64,000 nucleotides of DNA from Labilibaculum sp. (GCA_016342745.1 JAEINT010000003.1:186001-250000); one strand, 5' to 3'. Counted from the first letter of the stretch, positions 55,299 through 64,000 are shown. Made by a program: numbers and translations. Notes: a model not told the origin generated them from the letters alone.

Positions 55299-56090
55299 AT
55301 GCAAAAAAAGTATTTACTCTTAATGGGACTCATTATAGTAATGAGCATCATTTCCTGTCGATCGAAAAAGGAATTAGTTTATCTACAGGATGTTGAGGCT
55401 GAAATATTGGCTCCGGAATATGGAACGAAAATTCCTGATTATCGAATCAGGACCAATGATAATTTATTTGTGAGTATTAAATCATTAAACCCTGAAGTTA
55501 ATCAATTGTATAATCCTGCTCAAAGCACGGGAGGCCAGCAAGGATCTCAGCAGCTGTATAGTCAGCAATCAGACCAGTATTTAAATGGTTATTTGGTCGA
55601 TTCGAAAGGGAACATTTCGCTTCCTATTTTGGGAAGTGTTGGAATTGCCGGATTGACACAAGCAGAGGCTCAGTCTAAGGTACAAGAAAGAGCAAACGAA
55701 TACCTAAAAGATGCGAGTGTAAGAGTAAAATTATTAAATTACAAAGTAAGTGTAATGGGAGAGGTAACAACTCCTGGCGTCTATTACAATTACAACAGTA
55801 GTTTAACCGTTTTGGAAGCAATAAGTATGGCGAATGGCATTACTGATTATGCAAAAATTAATCGTGTTTTGGTGATGCGTACAACAGAAGATAGAAGTCA
55901 AACATACCGTCTTGATTTAACGAAAAAGAATTTTTTGAAATCAGAAGCTTTCTTTTTGCAGCCTAATGATGTAGTGTACGTTGAGCCGCATAAAATAAAA
56001 AATACAAATATGAATTCGGCTATATATAGCCTCTTGCTTTCTACTGTATCTACTGCAGTATTGATAACAAGTTTAATAATAACTAATTAA
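55299..56090 (+). CDS. Polysaccharide export outer-membrane lipoprotein (Wza-like)
   Basis: The 263-residue protein has a lipoprotein signal with Cys20 (MSIISC). A Poly_export domain (about 45-120, DYRIRTNDNLFVSIKSLNPEV; GYLVDSKGNISLPILGSVGIAGLTQAEAQ) is followed by an SLBB domain (about 148-235, VSVMGEVTTPGVYYNYNSSLTVLEAISMANG). A C-terminal hydrophobic helix is present. It forms the outer-membrane channel with the Wzc-like kinase encoded 42 bp downstream. It is shorter than E. coli Wza, as usual in Bacteroidota. Confidence 0.94.
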   Translation: MQKKYLLLMGLIIVMSIISCRSKKELVYLQDVEAEILAPEYGTKIPDYRIRTNDNLFVSIKSLNPEVNQLYNPAQSTGGQQGSQQLYSQQSDQYLNGYLVDSKGNISLPILGSVGIAGLTQAEAQSKVQERANEYLKDASVRVKLLNYKVSVMGEVTTPGVYYNYNSSLTVLEAISMANGITDYAKINRVLVMRTTEDRSQTYRLDLTKKNFLKSEAFFLQPNDVVYVEPHKIKNTNMNSAIYSLLLSTVSTAVLITSLIITN

Positions 56091-56132
56091 GCGATGTTGC
56101 TTGGTGATTATTCTAACAAAAAATAGATCTCT

Positions 56133-58520
56133 ATGAAATATGTAGATGATGTAATGGACTACTTTGAAAAAAAGGATGGTCCTGATGTGAAGGAATTTCT
56201 TTACCGACTGCTATCGCAATGGAAGGTGTTTGCAGTTTGTGGAGCATTAGGAATTTTACTGGCCTATTTTATCAGTAAGTATTCTAATCCTGTTTACATG
56301 ATGAGGAGTTCACTTTTGATTCATGTTGATGCGGAAGAAACGAGTGCTAAAAGTATGTTTGATGGTTATAAAATTCAAGATAAAGCCAACATACAGAATC
56401 ATGTGGAAATTCTTAAGTCGTATACTCTAAATCGTAAGGCAATGGAAAATTTGGCTTGGAATCATTCCTGGTTCAAAAAGCAATTGTTTTCGAGTAAGGG
56501 AATGTATCGTAATGAACCATTTGAACTAGTGCAACTAGAAGGAAGAAATCTTACGAAATTACCAATCTCAATAGTTCAAATTGATGATCATACTTATCGA
56601 ATAAGTGTGGATGGAAAAGCTGAATATAAGGGTGAAGAAATAGATCTTAAGTTCGAGAAAATTGCATTTTTCGATAGACCATTTAAGAATAAATATTTCC
56701 ATTTTCTGGTAAAGAAAAAACAAAGGAAGAAGAATCTGAATGAGAATTACTATTTCGTATTTAATAACTTAGATCAATTAACACTTGCGTACATGGAGAG
56801 TATGACCATAAGTGTTGCTGAGAAAAAAGCAGAATTAATTCATTTAAGAGTTGACAATAGTGAGCCTTCAAGAGGAGTTGATTATTTGAATGAACTGAAT
56901 TGGGTATACATCCAATTTGGATTGATTGAGAAAAATAAGAAATCTGAAAGAACAGTTCGTTTTATTGATTCTCAACTAGACGGAATTGTTGATTCTTTAC
57001 AAATGGCGGGTCAAAGCGTAACCAACTTCAGATCTAGAAATCGAATTGTAGATTTGGGACAGGAAGCAGGTGTTGTGGTTGCAAAAATGGGGGAATTAGA
57101 AAGTCAGTTATCCAAAGCTCAAATTACTTTGGATTACTATGAGAATCTCTCACAAAATTTAGGTGATGCGAACCAGATGAAGCAAGTTGTTGCGCCATCC
57201 ATATCAGGAATTACAGATCCTTCCTTAGATGCTTTAGTTTCGAAATTGACCGATTTGTATGGGAAAAGAGAGGTGTTGTCATACAGTGTTCAGGCTAAAA
57301 ATCCAAGCCTGGTAATTTTGAATAAGGAAATTCAGCTGATGCAACAAAGTTTAGAGGAGAATTTGCAAAGCATGGTTGCTAACTCCCGAATTGAAGTTCA
57401 AAGCTTGAGTGGAAGAATGGAAAAGGTGAAAGGGCAATTGGCTCGTATGCCTAAAAATGAGCAGAAGTTGGTGAGCATGAAAAGGAATTTCGATCTCAAC
57501 AATGAGCTTTATACTTTCCTATTGAAAAAGAGAGCAGAAGCCGCAATTGCAAAAGCTTCTAATGTTTCCGATTCTCAAATTATCGATCCAGCACGATTGG
57601 CTACTATTGTAAAAATAAAACCCAAAACAGCTATCAATCTACTTATTGGTATGTTTTTGGGAATTGGTTTGCCTTTTTTGATTATCATTTTAAAAGAGTT
57701 TTTTAATGATAATATTCAGAGTAAAGAGGAGCTGATGAAAAAAACTCAATTGCCAATAATGGGTAGTTTAGCACATAACAATTACAACGAAGCGGTACCT
57801 GTTTTTTCTCATCCAAGATCGGCTATTTCAGAATCTTTTAGGACTTTACGGACAAATTTGAATTATGTATTGCCTGATAATCCAACCAAAATTATTGGCA
57901 TTCATTCGACTGTTCCCGAAGAAGGAAAATCCTTTACCACAGTTAATCTGGCAACTATCGTGGCAATGAATAACAAAAAGGTATTGCTAATCGGAGCTGA
58001 TTTAAGAAAACCTAAGGTTGATATTGCCTTTGATTTAAACAATAAGATAGGTTTGAGTACGTACCTGATCAATCATAGCACAAGGTGTGAGATTATTCAG
58101 AAAACACCTATAAATAATCTATTCTGTGTTACTTCTGGACCAGTACCGCCAAATCCTGCTGAGTTATTAGAAAATGGTAGATTCGAGCGCTTTTTACTTG
58201 AAGTAAAAGGTAAATACGATTACATCTTTATTGATAATGCACCGCTTTCCATGGTTACAGATGGCATTATTACTGGGAAGTATGTCGATGCTAATTTATT
58301 TGTTTTTCGCCAAGGCTTTAGTCATCGCGATCAAATTGATTTTGTAAATCAGATAGCCGCTAAAAAAACTTTATCAAATGTATCACTTGTATTGAACGAC
58401 GTAGCGGTGAATGGAACCTATGGTAAGTTCGGTACTGGAGCGAATGGAAATGGATATTATTACGAGGATGAATCGCCTGGAGTTGTGAAAAGACTTTGGG
58501 AAAAAGTCTCGAGTAACTAA
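56133..58520 (+). CDS. Polysaccharide co-polymerase/tyrosine autokinase (Wzc-like)
   Basis: This 795-residue inner-membrane protein controls chain length and export. It has an N-terminal Wzz domain with a first helix (about 28-47), a large periplasmic coiled-coil region (about 270-480, including LSGRMEKVKGQLARMPKNEQKLVSMKR) and a second helix (about 500-525, TAINLLIGMFLGIGLPFLIIIL). The C-terminal BY-kinase has Walker A HSTVPEEGKSFTT with Lys599, Walker A' VLLIGADLRKPK and DYIFIDNAPLS. The tail carries a Tyr cluster (GNGYYYEDE) for autophosphorylation. It is the last gene of the operon. Confidence 0.95.
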   Translation: MKYVDDVMDYFEKKDGPDVKEFLYRLLSQWKVFAVCGALGILLAYFISKYSNPVYMMRSSLLIHVDAEETSAKSMFDGYKIQDKANIQNHVEILKSYTLNRKAMENLAWNHSWFKKQLFSSKGMYRNEPFELVQLEGRNLTKLPISIVQIDDHTYRISVDGKAEYKGEEIDLKFEKIAFFDRPFKNKYFHFLVKKKQRKKNLNENYYFVFNNLDQLTLAYMESMTISVAEKKAELIHLRVDNSEPSRGVDYLNELNWVYIQFGLIEKNKKSERTVRFIDSQLDGIVDSLQMAGQSVTNFRSRNRIVDLGQEAGVVVAKMGELESQLSKAQITLDYYENLSQNLGDANQMKQVVAPSISGITDPSLDALVSKLTDLYGKREVLSYSVQAKNPSLVILNKEIQLMQQSLEENLQSMVANSRIEVQSLSGRMEKVKGQLARMPKNEQKLVSMKRNFDLNNELYTFLLKKRAEAAIAKASNVSDSQIIDPARLATIVKIKPKTAINLLIGMFLGIGLPFLIIILKEFFNDNIQSKEELMKKTQLPIMGSLAHNNYNEAVPVFSHPRSAISESFRTLRTNLNYVLPDNPTKIIGIHSTVPEEGKSFTTVNLATIVAMNNKKVLLIGADLRKPKVDIAFDLNNKIGLSTYLINHSTRCEIIQKTPINNLFCVTSGPVPPNPAELLENGRFERFLLEVKGKYDYIFIDNAPLSMVTDGIITGKYVDANLFVFRQGFSHRDQIDFVNQIAAKKTLSNVSLVLNDVAVNGTYGKFGTGANGNGYYYEDESPGVVKRLWEKVSSN

Positions 58521-58526
58521 ATAAAG

Positions 58527-58559
58527 AATGGCCTGAATTATTATTCAGGCCATTTTTTT
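58527..58559 (+). terminator. Intrinsic terminator closing the polysaccharide operon
   Basis: AATGGCCTGAAT and ATTCAGGCCATT form a perfect 12-bp stem with loop TATT and a run of T, 6 bp after the kinase stop codon. Confidence 0.93.
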
Positions 58560-58632
58560 GTTTGCTATTCATTGAAAAAGAACGAAATAATTCCATATTT
58601 TTATTACATATTGTTTCTCAAACTTCCTCTAT

Positions 58633-59043
58633 ATGATTATTGCTGTAGATTTTGATGGCACGATTGTGCAACACAAATATCCTGAAATAGGTGCAGAAAT
58701 TCCTTTTGCAATTGAGAGTCTACTTGCCTTACAGCAGGAAGGGCACCAACTTATTTTGTGGACATACAGAACAGGAGATATGCTTTTTGAGGCGGTTGAT
58801 TTTTGCGAAAATAGAGGATTAGAATTCTACTCTGTGAATAGCAATTTCCCTGAAGAAGAGTTTGATGATACAATTAGCCGAAAAATTTATGCCGATTTGT
58901 ATATCGATGATCGAAATATTGGAGGATTGCTTGATTGGACTGATATGTACAGAATGATTTCAACCAAAAAGCCAGATCCTTCAACAGAATCTGGCTCTAA
59001 AAATAGGTTTATGGGGTTTTTAGATAAAATATTTCGTGATTAG
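58633..59043 (+). CDS. Small HAD-family phosphatase-like protein
   Basis: The 136-residue protein has HAD motif I as MIIAVDFDGTI (Asp6 nucleophile, Asp8), motif II in LILWTYRTG (Thr) and motif III/IV in DLYIDDRNIGG (Asp-Asp). It lacks a cap domain and resembles the small HAD hydrolases of Bacteroides. Its substrate is unknown. It starts 74 bp after the operon terminator, so it is probably a separate unit, and it converges on the helicase gene with only 7 bp between. Confidence 0.82.
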   Translation: MIIAVDFDGTIVQHKYPEIGAEIPFAIESLLALQQEGHQLILWTYRTGDMLFEAVDFCENRGLEFYSVNSNFPEEEFDDTISRKIYADLYIDDRNIGGLLDWTDMYRMISTKKPDPSTESGSKNRFMGFLDKIFRD

Positions 59044-59050
59044 CTAATGG

Positions 59051-60373
59051 CTAGTACGAAATTTGAATTCTAGCTTTTTTCTTTTTAATTCGATCGTTAT
59101 TTAATCTGCGAGCCAATTTTTCGCCTAATCCTCTTTTTACAGCAACAAAAGTAGAATGATCTAGAACGTCAATCTTTCCTAATTCGTCTTTCTTAAGATT
59201 TCCGACTCTACAAAAGAAGCCAACGATGTCTATTTTATTAACTTTTTCTTTTTTACCAAGACTTACATAAAGAGTTTCCCATGCTGGTTGCGAAGGAAGA
59301 GGTAATTCATCCGATAATTCAAGAATCTCAATGTCTTCAGGAATAAAATCAGGTGTGTTTTCTTCTTCAGCAAGCACCAAATAAGAAGTTCCTTCTGCAT
59401 TCATTCGAGCAGTTCTTCCATTTCTATGAACAAAAGCTTCTTCTACTCTTGGCAGTTGATAATGAATTACGTTTTTAATTTCAGGAATATCCAATCCTCT
59501 TGATGCCAAATCGGTAACGATTAAGAGGTTGTGGCTACCATTTCTGAATTTCAACAGGGCCTTTTCTCTCTCGTCCTGTTCCAAGCCTCCATGAAAAATA
59601 TCACATTGAATACCTTCATTTAAAAAGTGTTTTCCAATTCGTTCAACGGCATCTCTATGATTACAGAACACTAAACTAGTCTGACTATCGAGATGACACA
59701 CTAAATTAAAAAGAGCAGCAAGCTTATCTTTTTCAACCGAAATAACTTTTTTCTGAGCCAAAGCCATTGGTTTGGTCTTTGGGCTAAAGTCTAAATAAAT
59801 TGGGGAATTTAGTTTTGCAAATTCAGGAATCTCTATTTGATTGGTTGCAGAAGTCAACACTTTCTTTATATTTTCAGGTAGTGACAAAGTAACTTCCTTC
59901 ATTTCTCTCTGAAAACCTAATTCTAAGGCTTTATCAAATTCATCTAAAATTAAAGTTTTGATGTTACTACAATCAAAATTATTACGACGAATGTGATCTC
60001 CAATTCTTCCCGGAGTACCTACTAAAACAGCAGGAGGATTTTTTAAATTGTTTTTTTCCGTAGACATTGGATGCCCTCCATAACAACAATTTACCTTGAA
60101 ATTAGTTCCCATACTTTTAAAAACAGTCTCTATCTGTAAAGAAAGTTCTCGAGCAGGAGTTAAGATTAAAACTTGAACGCCATTAACCTCAGAGTCTAGC
60201 TGTTCAAGCATAGGCAATAGAAAAGCTAAGGTCTTTCCAGATCCGGTAGGAGATGTAAGTAGTAAATCACAATCCTTTTCATATGATTTAGCACATTCTA
60301 ATTGCATCTCATTCAATTTTTGAATTGATAAGCGCTTTAGTATTTTCTGAATTTCCTCGTTTTTTTCTTGCAT
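59051..60373 (-). CDS. DEAD-box RNA helicase with DbpA-like C-terminal RNA-binding domain
   Basis: The 440-residue RNA helicase has Q motif IQKLNEMQLE, motif I SPTGSGKT, Ia LTPARELSLQ, Ib VGTPGRI, motif II DEFD, motif III TSAT, VFCNHRDAVERI and motif VI HRNGRTAR. Residues from about 370 (VNKIDIVGFFCRVGNLKKDELGKIDV...) match the DbpA RNA-binding domain, suggesting a role in 50S ribosome assembly. The ATG at 60373 is chosen; the in-frame TTG at 60397 lies upstream of the -7 box. Motif II is DEFD instead of DEAD. The promoter nearly touches the start codon. Confidence 0.93.
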   Translation of the reverse strand: MQEKNEEIQKILKRLSIQKLNEMQLECAKSYEKDCDLLLTSPTGSGKTLAFLLPMLEQLDSEVNGVQVLILTPARELSLQIETVFKSMGTNFKVNCCYGGHPMSTEKNNLKNPPAVLVGTPGRIGDHIRRNNFDCSNIKTLILDEFDKALELGFQREMKEVTLSLPENIKKVLTSATNQIEIPEFAKLNSPIYLDFSPKTKPMALAQKKVISVEKDKLAALFNLVCHLDSQTSLVFCNHRDAVERIGKHFLNEGIQCDIFHGGLEQDEREKALLKFRNGSHNLLIVTDLASRGLDIPEIKNVIHYQLPRVEEAFVHRNGRTARMNAEGTSYLVLAEEENTPDFIPEDIEILELSDELPLPSQPAWETLYVSLGKKEKVNKIDIVGFFCRVGNLKKDELGKIDVLDHSTFVAVKRGLGEKLARRLNNDRIKKKKARIQISY

Positions 60374-60377
60374 GGCG

Positions 60378-60385
60378 CAAAGGTA
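60378..60385 (-). promoter_or_regulatory. Bacteroidota -7 element abutting the helicase start codon
   Basis: On the minus strand TACCTTTG is a perfect TAnnTTTG, only 4 bp before the ATG at 60373. If it is used, transcription starts at or within a few bases of the start codon, giving a leaderless mRNA. A TTTC at a roughly suitable -33 distance is present. Confidence 0.45.
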
Positions 60386-60615
60386 ACAAAAACTCAATGA
60401 GCAGAAAGCTTAAAAGGTGAATTGTAAGCACTCTAAAAATTTAGTTCTTTCAATTTGCAAGCTATTTGCAGATTTTGGTTCCTAAAATGCATTCTTTGAT
60501 GGTAGTTTGGTAGTTGCATTTTTCTTTGAATGCATTATATTATACCAGTATCAATTGCATAAACCATTATTTTTGAATCAGAACTGATTGTTTTTATTCA
60601 AGCAGTAAAATTTGT

Positions 60616-60623
60616 AGGTTTGT
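60616..60623 (+). promoter_or_regulatory. Bacteroidota -7 element upstream of the DNA methyltransferase
   Basis: TAGGTTTG is a perfect TAnnTTTG, 28 bp before the start codon. No clear TTTG lies at -33 (a T-rich stretch does). Confidence 0.4.
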
Positions 60624-60651
60624 GTTATAAGCTTAAAAACGTAATGCACTT

Positions 60652-62097
60652 ATGACCAAAGAAAAAAAACTACTCTCTTTTTACCAGAAACAAAAAACAA
60701 TTAAGGAATTAAAAAGCTTACTGCCGGAAGTGTTTGAAGAGGGGAAGTTGGATCTTTTAAAATTGAAGAGTTTTCTTGGCTCAGATGCTGTAATCGATGA
60801 GGCGAATTACGGTTTGTCATGGCTTGGTAAAGATGTATCAGCATTTCAAAAGGAAAATAAGAATGTTGGTCGATTAATCTTGAATAAAGAAAAATCATTG
60901 CATCCGAACAAAAGTAAAAATCAACTGATTGAAGGTGATAACTTGGATGCTTTGCAAATCTTACAAGAAGATTATCAAGAGCAAATAAAATTAATTTACA
61001 TTGATCCACCTTATAATACAGGAAAGACTTTTGCCTATAATGATCGATTCAAAATTCGTTCGAAGCAGTATCTGGAGTATTTGGATAAAGTTGAAATTGG
61101 ACGTGTAAATTCTAAGCTGCAAAATCAATTGGAAAGTGGTGAAATTCATACCAATTGGTTGAATATGATTTACCCAAGACTATTACTGTCTAAAAAATTG
61201 TTGACAGACGATGGTTGTGTAGTAATATCAATTGATGAAAGTGAAAAAGCAAACATACAATTGCTTTGCAATGAGATTTTTGGAGAAGAGAATTTTGTGG
61301 CTTGTTTTGTTTGGCTTAACCGTACAATGGTTAATGATTCTGCTAATTTATACACCAATAACCATGAGTATATTTTAGTTTATGCAAAGGAAGCAAAAAA
61401 GATAAAATTTCTGGGAGAAGAAAAAGATCTGTCTGCCTATAAAAATCCTGATAATGATCCCAATGGTTTGTGGATGTCAGATAATCCGACAGCAGCCAGT
61501 GGCAATTCAAATTCACAATTCCCAATCATTAATCCTTATACCGGAGAGGAGTACCTTCCGCCAGTAGGAAGATATTGGGCTTTTGCTGAAAAGCGTGTGC
61601 GAGAATGGGGAAATTCAGAGAAAATTGTTTTTCCAAAAGAAAAAGGAAAACGATTTTTGTTGAAGAAATACATTTCCGAACTAAAAAATACAAACAAGCC
61701 AATTTCATCTATTATTTCTGATATTCCAACTTCCAAAGGGACAAGAGAATTAAAAGAATTATATCCAGAGGGATTGCCTTTTAAATATCCAAAACCGACA
61801 GATTTATTGGTGAAGTTATTTGAGCAATTAACAGGTCCTAAGGACTCTGTCTTGGACGTTTTTGCAGGTTCAGCATCAAGTGCTCATGCCATTTTTAAGC
61901 TCAATGAAAGGGATGGAACCAATCGTACTTTTATTTGCATTCAAAATAATGAGGAAGTTCCGATAGGGAGTGATGCCTACAATATGAACTTCCATAAAAT
62001 TTGTGATATTTCAAGAGACCGCATTCTGAGAGCAGGAAAAATGTATTCTAATGGTGATCTCGGTTTTAATTATTTAGAAATTGCCTTTTTAGAGTAA
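60652..62097 (+). CDS. Orphan Type III-like (beta-class) DNA methyltransferase
   Basis: The 481-residue enzyme methylates adenine or cytosine amino groups in DNA. Motifs are EGDNLDALQIL (about 98-108), the catalytic motif IV DPPYNTGKTF (about 123-132), a long target-recognition region (about 180-380) and SAM-binding motif I DVFAGSASSAHAIF (about 401-414). Motif order IV before I is the beta class used by Type III Mod subunits. Motif I has SASS where GSGTT is common. It is shorter than most Mod proteins and has no Res gene beside it: the next gene is tdh. Therefore it is an orphan or a remnant. Confidence 0.9.
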   Translation: MTKEKKLLSFYQKQKTIKELKSLLPEVFEEGKLDLLKLKSFLGSDAVIDEANYGLSWLGKDVSAFQKENKNVGRLILNKEKSLHPNKSKNQLIEGDNLDALQILQEDYQEQIKLIYIDPPYNTGKTFAYNDRFKIRSKQYLEYLDKVEIGRVNSKLQNQLESGEIHTNWLNMIYPRLLLSKKLLTDDGCVVISIDESEKANIQLLCNEIFGEENFVACFVWLNRTMVNDSANLYTNNHEYILVYAKEAKKIKFLGEEKDLSAYKNPDNDPNGLWMSDNPTAASGNSNSQFPIINPYTGEEYLPPVGRYWAFAEKRVREWGNSEKIVFPKEKGKRFLLKKYISELKNTNKPISSIISDIPTSKGTRELKELYPEGLPFKYPKPTDLLVKLFEQLTGPKDSVLDVFAGSASSAHAIFKLNERDGTNRTFICIQNNEEVPIGSDAYNMNFHKICDISRDRILRAGKMYSNGDLGFNYLEIAFLE

Positions 62098-62196
62098 TAT
62101 TTGTTGCTGATTCAGCTAGTTTCCAATAAATATTACGGTTCGCGTGTTGCGATCTATCCTCATTCAGTTTAATTTACTTAATCGCATACCAATGTG

Positions 62197-62226
62197 TTGA
62201 TTTTATAGGCAAGTTTTTTTACTTTG
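62197..62226 (+). promoter_or_regulatory. Candidate promoter of tdh
   Basis: TTG at 62197-62199, a 19-nt spacer and TTACTTTG at 62219-62226 approximate the Bacteroidota promoter, 70 bp before the start codon. Confidence 0.4.
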
Positions 62227-62296
62227 CAATAGACTAGCCTTATGGCGTAGATCATGATAAAAAGTATTTAAACAAACAACTATATACAAAGAAACC

Positions 62297-63328
62297 ATGG
62301 CAAAAATGAAAGCTCTAGTAAAATCCAAAGCTGAAAAAGGCATGTGGATGGAAGAGGTTGATATTCCTAAAGTTGGAGTAAACGATGTTCTTGTAAAAAT
62401 TAGAAAAACAGCTATTTGTGGTACCGATTTACACATTTACAAATGGGATGAATGGGCGCAAAATACCATTAAACCAGGAATGATTATTGGCCACGAATAT
62501 GTTGGTGAAGTTGCTGCAATGGGAGAAGGTGTTACTGGTTTTAAAGTTGGAGACCGCGTAACTGGTGAAGGTCATATTGCCTGTGGACACTGCCGTAACT
62601 GTCGTCGCGGACGTAAACATGTATGTGAGAACACAGTTGGTATTGGCGTAAATATCGATGGAATTTTTGCTGAATATGCTGCCATACCATCAGCAAATTT
62701 GATGAAAATGAGCGACGAGATTGAGGATGAATTGTTGGCCATTATGGATCCATTTGGAAATGCAACACACACAGCGCTTTCGTTTTCAGTTATTGGTGAA
62801 GATGTTTTGGTTACAGGTGCTGGTTTAATAGGTTCGATGGCTGTAGCGATTGCTAAATTTGCTGGAGCACGTTATGTTGTTGCTACAGAAACAAATCCTT
62901 ACAGAATCGAATTAGCTAAGAAAATGGGTGCAACTCGTGTTGTAAATCCTATGGAAGAAAGCTTAGATGATGTAATTAAGGAATTGGGAATGATCGGATT
63001 TGATATCGGATTGGAATGTTCTGGAGCGCCGGCTGCTTTTAACGATATGGTTTCTCACATGTACAATTCAGGTAAGATTTCATTGCTAGGAATACTTCCT
63101 TCGCAAACAAAAGTGAATTGGAGCGATATTATATTTAAAGGTCTTCAGTTAAAAGGAATTTATGGTCGTGAAATGTACGAAACATGGTACCAAATGGAGC
63201 AAATGTTAATGAGTGGTTTGGATCTTTCTCCAATGATTTCTCACCGTTTTAAAGCAGACGAATTCCAAAAAGGTTTCGATATTATGGAAGAAGGAAATTG
63301 TGGAAAAGTTATTCTTGATTGGGAATAA
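62297..63328 (+). CDS. tdh: L-threonine 3-dehydrogenase
   Basis: The 343-residue zinc-dependent medium-chain dehydrogenase oxidises L-threonine to 2-amino-3-ketobutyrate with NAD. It has the catalytic-zinc residues in [14 protein letters not shown] (Cys about 41) and GHEYVGE (His, Glu), the structural-zinc Cys cluster [15 protein letters not shown] (about 97-111), and the Rossmann motif [22 protein letters not shown] and [12 protein letters not shown] are typical of Tdh. The partner kbl (glycine C-acetyltransferase) is not adjacent. It is a single gene with its own terminator. Confidence 0.95.
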   Translation: MAKMKALVKSKAEKGMWMEEVDIPKVGVNDVLVKIRKTAICGTDLHIYKWDEWAQNTIKPGMIIGHEYVGEVAAMGEGVTGFKVGDRVTGEGHIACGHCRNCRRGRKHVCENTVGIGVNIDGIFAEYAAIPSANLMKMSDEIEDELLAIMDPFGNATHTALSFSVIGEDVLVTGAGLIGSMAVAIAKFAGARYVVATETNPYRIELAKKMGATRVVNPMEESLDDVIKELGMIGFDIGLECSGAPAAFNDMVSHMYNSGKISLLGILPSQTKVNWSDIIFKGLQLKGIYGREMYETWYQMEQMLMSGLDLSPMISHRFKADEFQKGFDIMEEGNCGKVILDWE

Positions 63329-63352
63329 ATTTGTGCAGATAAAATAGATATG

Positions 63353-63380
63353 AGGCCGACTTTATAGTTGGCCTTTTTTT
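63353..63380 (+). terminator. Intrinsic terminator after tdh
   Basis: AGGCCGACT pairs with AGTTGGCCT (one G:T pair) with a short TTAT-type loop, then seven T. Confidence 0.88.
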
Positions 63381-63462
63381 GTGCTAAAAAAATATTTTGG
63401 GTTTTCATTATTTACACTTAGGTTAATTAAGGTTAAAAAATCAATCTTCATTCACTCATTTG

Positions 63463-63493
63463 TTGAAAAAGATTGTCTTAAGAGTATAATTTG
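63463..63493 (+). promoter_or_regulatory. Candidate promoter of the thioredoxin-like gene
   Basis: TTG at 63463-63465, a 19-nt spacer and TATAATTTG at 63485-63493 resemble the Bacteroidota promoter, about 40 bp before the start codon. Confidence 0.35.
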
Positions 63494-63533
63494 AAATTTA
63501 AACTAGGCTAACACCTTTAAAATTAAACTCAAA

Positions 63534-64000
63534 ATGAAAAAAGTACTAGGAGTAATAGTAGCATTGTTTTTATGTAGTAGTGTATTTTCTCAAGGAATTG
63601 CATTCGAGCATGGAACATTTGTCGAAACATTGGCTAAAGCTAAAAAAGAAAATAAAATGGTTTTTATGGATTGTTACACCACTTGGTGTGGTCCATGTAA
63701 AATGTTGTCGAAGAATGTATTTCCTCAAAAAGAAGTTGGTGATTATTTTAATGCCAATTTTGTGAGCATTAAAATGGATATGGAAAAAGGAGAAGGAATT
63801 GAGCTTCTAAAGAAATATGGAGTTAAAGCTTTTCCAACCTTACTTTTTATGGATGCAAATGGTAAAGTAGTACACACGAAAGTAGGTGGTGGCGATGCTG
63901 CAGGATTAATTGAAGAAGCTAAAATTGCAGGTGATCCATCAAAGCAAATTGGAGCTCTTGAAAAAAGATATGCTGATGGAGAACGTAATCCGAAATTTAT
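63534..64000 (+). CDS. Exported thioredoxin-like protein, C-terminus cut by window edge
   Basis: This frame of 155 codons runs off the right edge. The signal peptide is MKKVLGVIVALFLCSSVFSQ, so it should be periplasmic. A thioredoxin fold follows with the redox-active Trp-Cys-Gly-Pro-Cys (in DCYTTWCGPCKMLSKNVF, about 46-63) and the cis-Pro in KAFPTLLFMD. After the fold (about residue 130) the sequence continues with a helical region (PSKQIGALEKRYADG) that probably belongs to a longer tetratricopeptide-like tail beyond the edge. It may reduce or isomerise disulfides in exported proteins. Confidence 0.88.
   Translation, partial: MKKVLGVIVALFLCSSVFSQGIAFEHGTFVETLAKAKKENKMVFMDCYTTWCGPCKMLSKNVFPQKEVGDYFNANFVSIKMDMEKGEGIELLKKYGVKAFPTLLFMDANGKVVHTKVGGGDAAGLIEEAKIAGDPSKQIGALEKRYADGERNPKF

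Noticed and set aside
59051-60373. Helicase considered as part of a defence system with the neighbouring methyltransferase
   Set aside because: It has the DbpA-type RNA-binding tail of a ribosome-assembly helicase, the genes are divergent and each has its own promoter.
60652-62097. Complete Type III restriction-modification system
   Set aside because: No Res helicase-endonuclease gene lies on either side; neighbours are a DEAD-box RNA helicase and threonine dehydrogenase.
63580-63765. Plus-strand frame of 61 codons near the right edge
   Set aside because: It is a shifted frame inside the thioredoxin-like gene, whose own frame shows a signal peptide and the Trp-Cys-Gly-Pro-Cys motif.

Overview
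The window looks like a chromosomal segment of a marine-type Bacteroidota, most likely of the order Marinilabiliales (Marinifilum/Labilibaculum-like). The DNA is AT-rich throughout. Several promoters fit the Bacteroidota form (TTTG, about 19-20 nt, TAnnTTTG), and Shine-Dalgarno sites are mostly absent. The gene content also fits: an UpxY-type antiterminator heading a polysaccharide operon, lipoproteins with short LxxC-like lipoboxes, the pyrG-yidC pair, DUF349, and a malic enzyme carrying a phosphotransacetylase-like domain. Rubrerythrin suggests an anaerobic or microaerophilic life. The genus is inferred from overall impression, not from an alignment. No rRNA, tRNA, CRISPR array, transposase or prophage gene was seen.

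Region 1 (1-31.8 kb) is housekeeping and accessory metabolism. In order it holds: a secreted subtilase with tandem fibronectin III domains, cut by the left edge; an AddA/RecB-like helicase-nuclease; a YwqK-type lipoprotein; an isocitrate/isopropylmalate dehydrogenase family gene overlapping a divergent HD-domain gene; a DUF2284 protein; an SLC13 permease with cysQ; an S9 peptidase; an Lrp/AsnC regulator; a beta-propeller-like lipoprotein; a 5'-nucleotidase lipoprotein; queE; an outer-membrane protein; rubrerythrin; trmD; Hsp20; DUF349; pyrG-yidC; and malic enzyme. Many genes end in clear intrinsic terminators, listed individually.

Region 2 (31.8-58.6 kb) is one co-directional 22-gene locus for a Wzx/Wzy-type surface polysaccharide. 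It starts with a long untranslated leader and an UpxY/NusG-like antiterminator. WecC and WecB make UDP-ManNAcA. A flippase, a polymerase, a priming phosphoglycosyltransferase and three glycosyltransferases (GT2, GT4, GT26) suggest a repeat unit of about four sugars. Export uses a Wza-like lipoprotein and a Wzc-like tyrosine kinase. The middle is rich in modifying enzymes: two ATP-grasp ligases, a reduced DegT-like PLP protein, tandem pairs of FemAB/GNAT-like acyltransferases and of CapK/PaaK-like adenylating enzymes, two NodB-type deacetylases and an alpha-toroid protein. A strong terminator closes the locus.

The most interesting non-coding signal is in this operon. Its three longest gaps (before upxY, before wecB, before the priming transferase) each contain a hairpin whose loop carries the same heptamer, TCAACCA. 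I propose these as candidate recognition elements for the locus antiterminator, analogous to the ops hairpin of RfaH. A second non-coding candidate is a short minus-strand RNA around 15.4-15.5 kb.

Region 3 (58.6-64 kb) holds a small HAD phosphatase, a DEAD-box helicase with a promoter almost touching its start codon, a lone Type III-like DNA methyltransferase without a restriction partner, threonine dehydrogenase, and a thioredoxin-like protein cut by the right edge.
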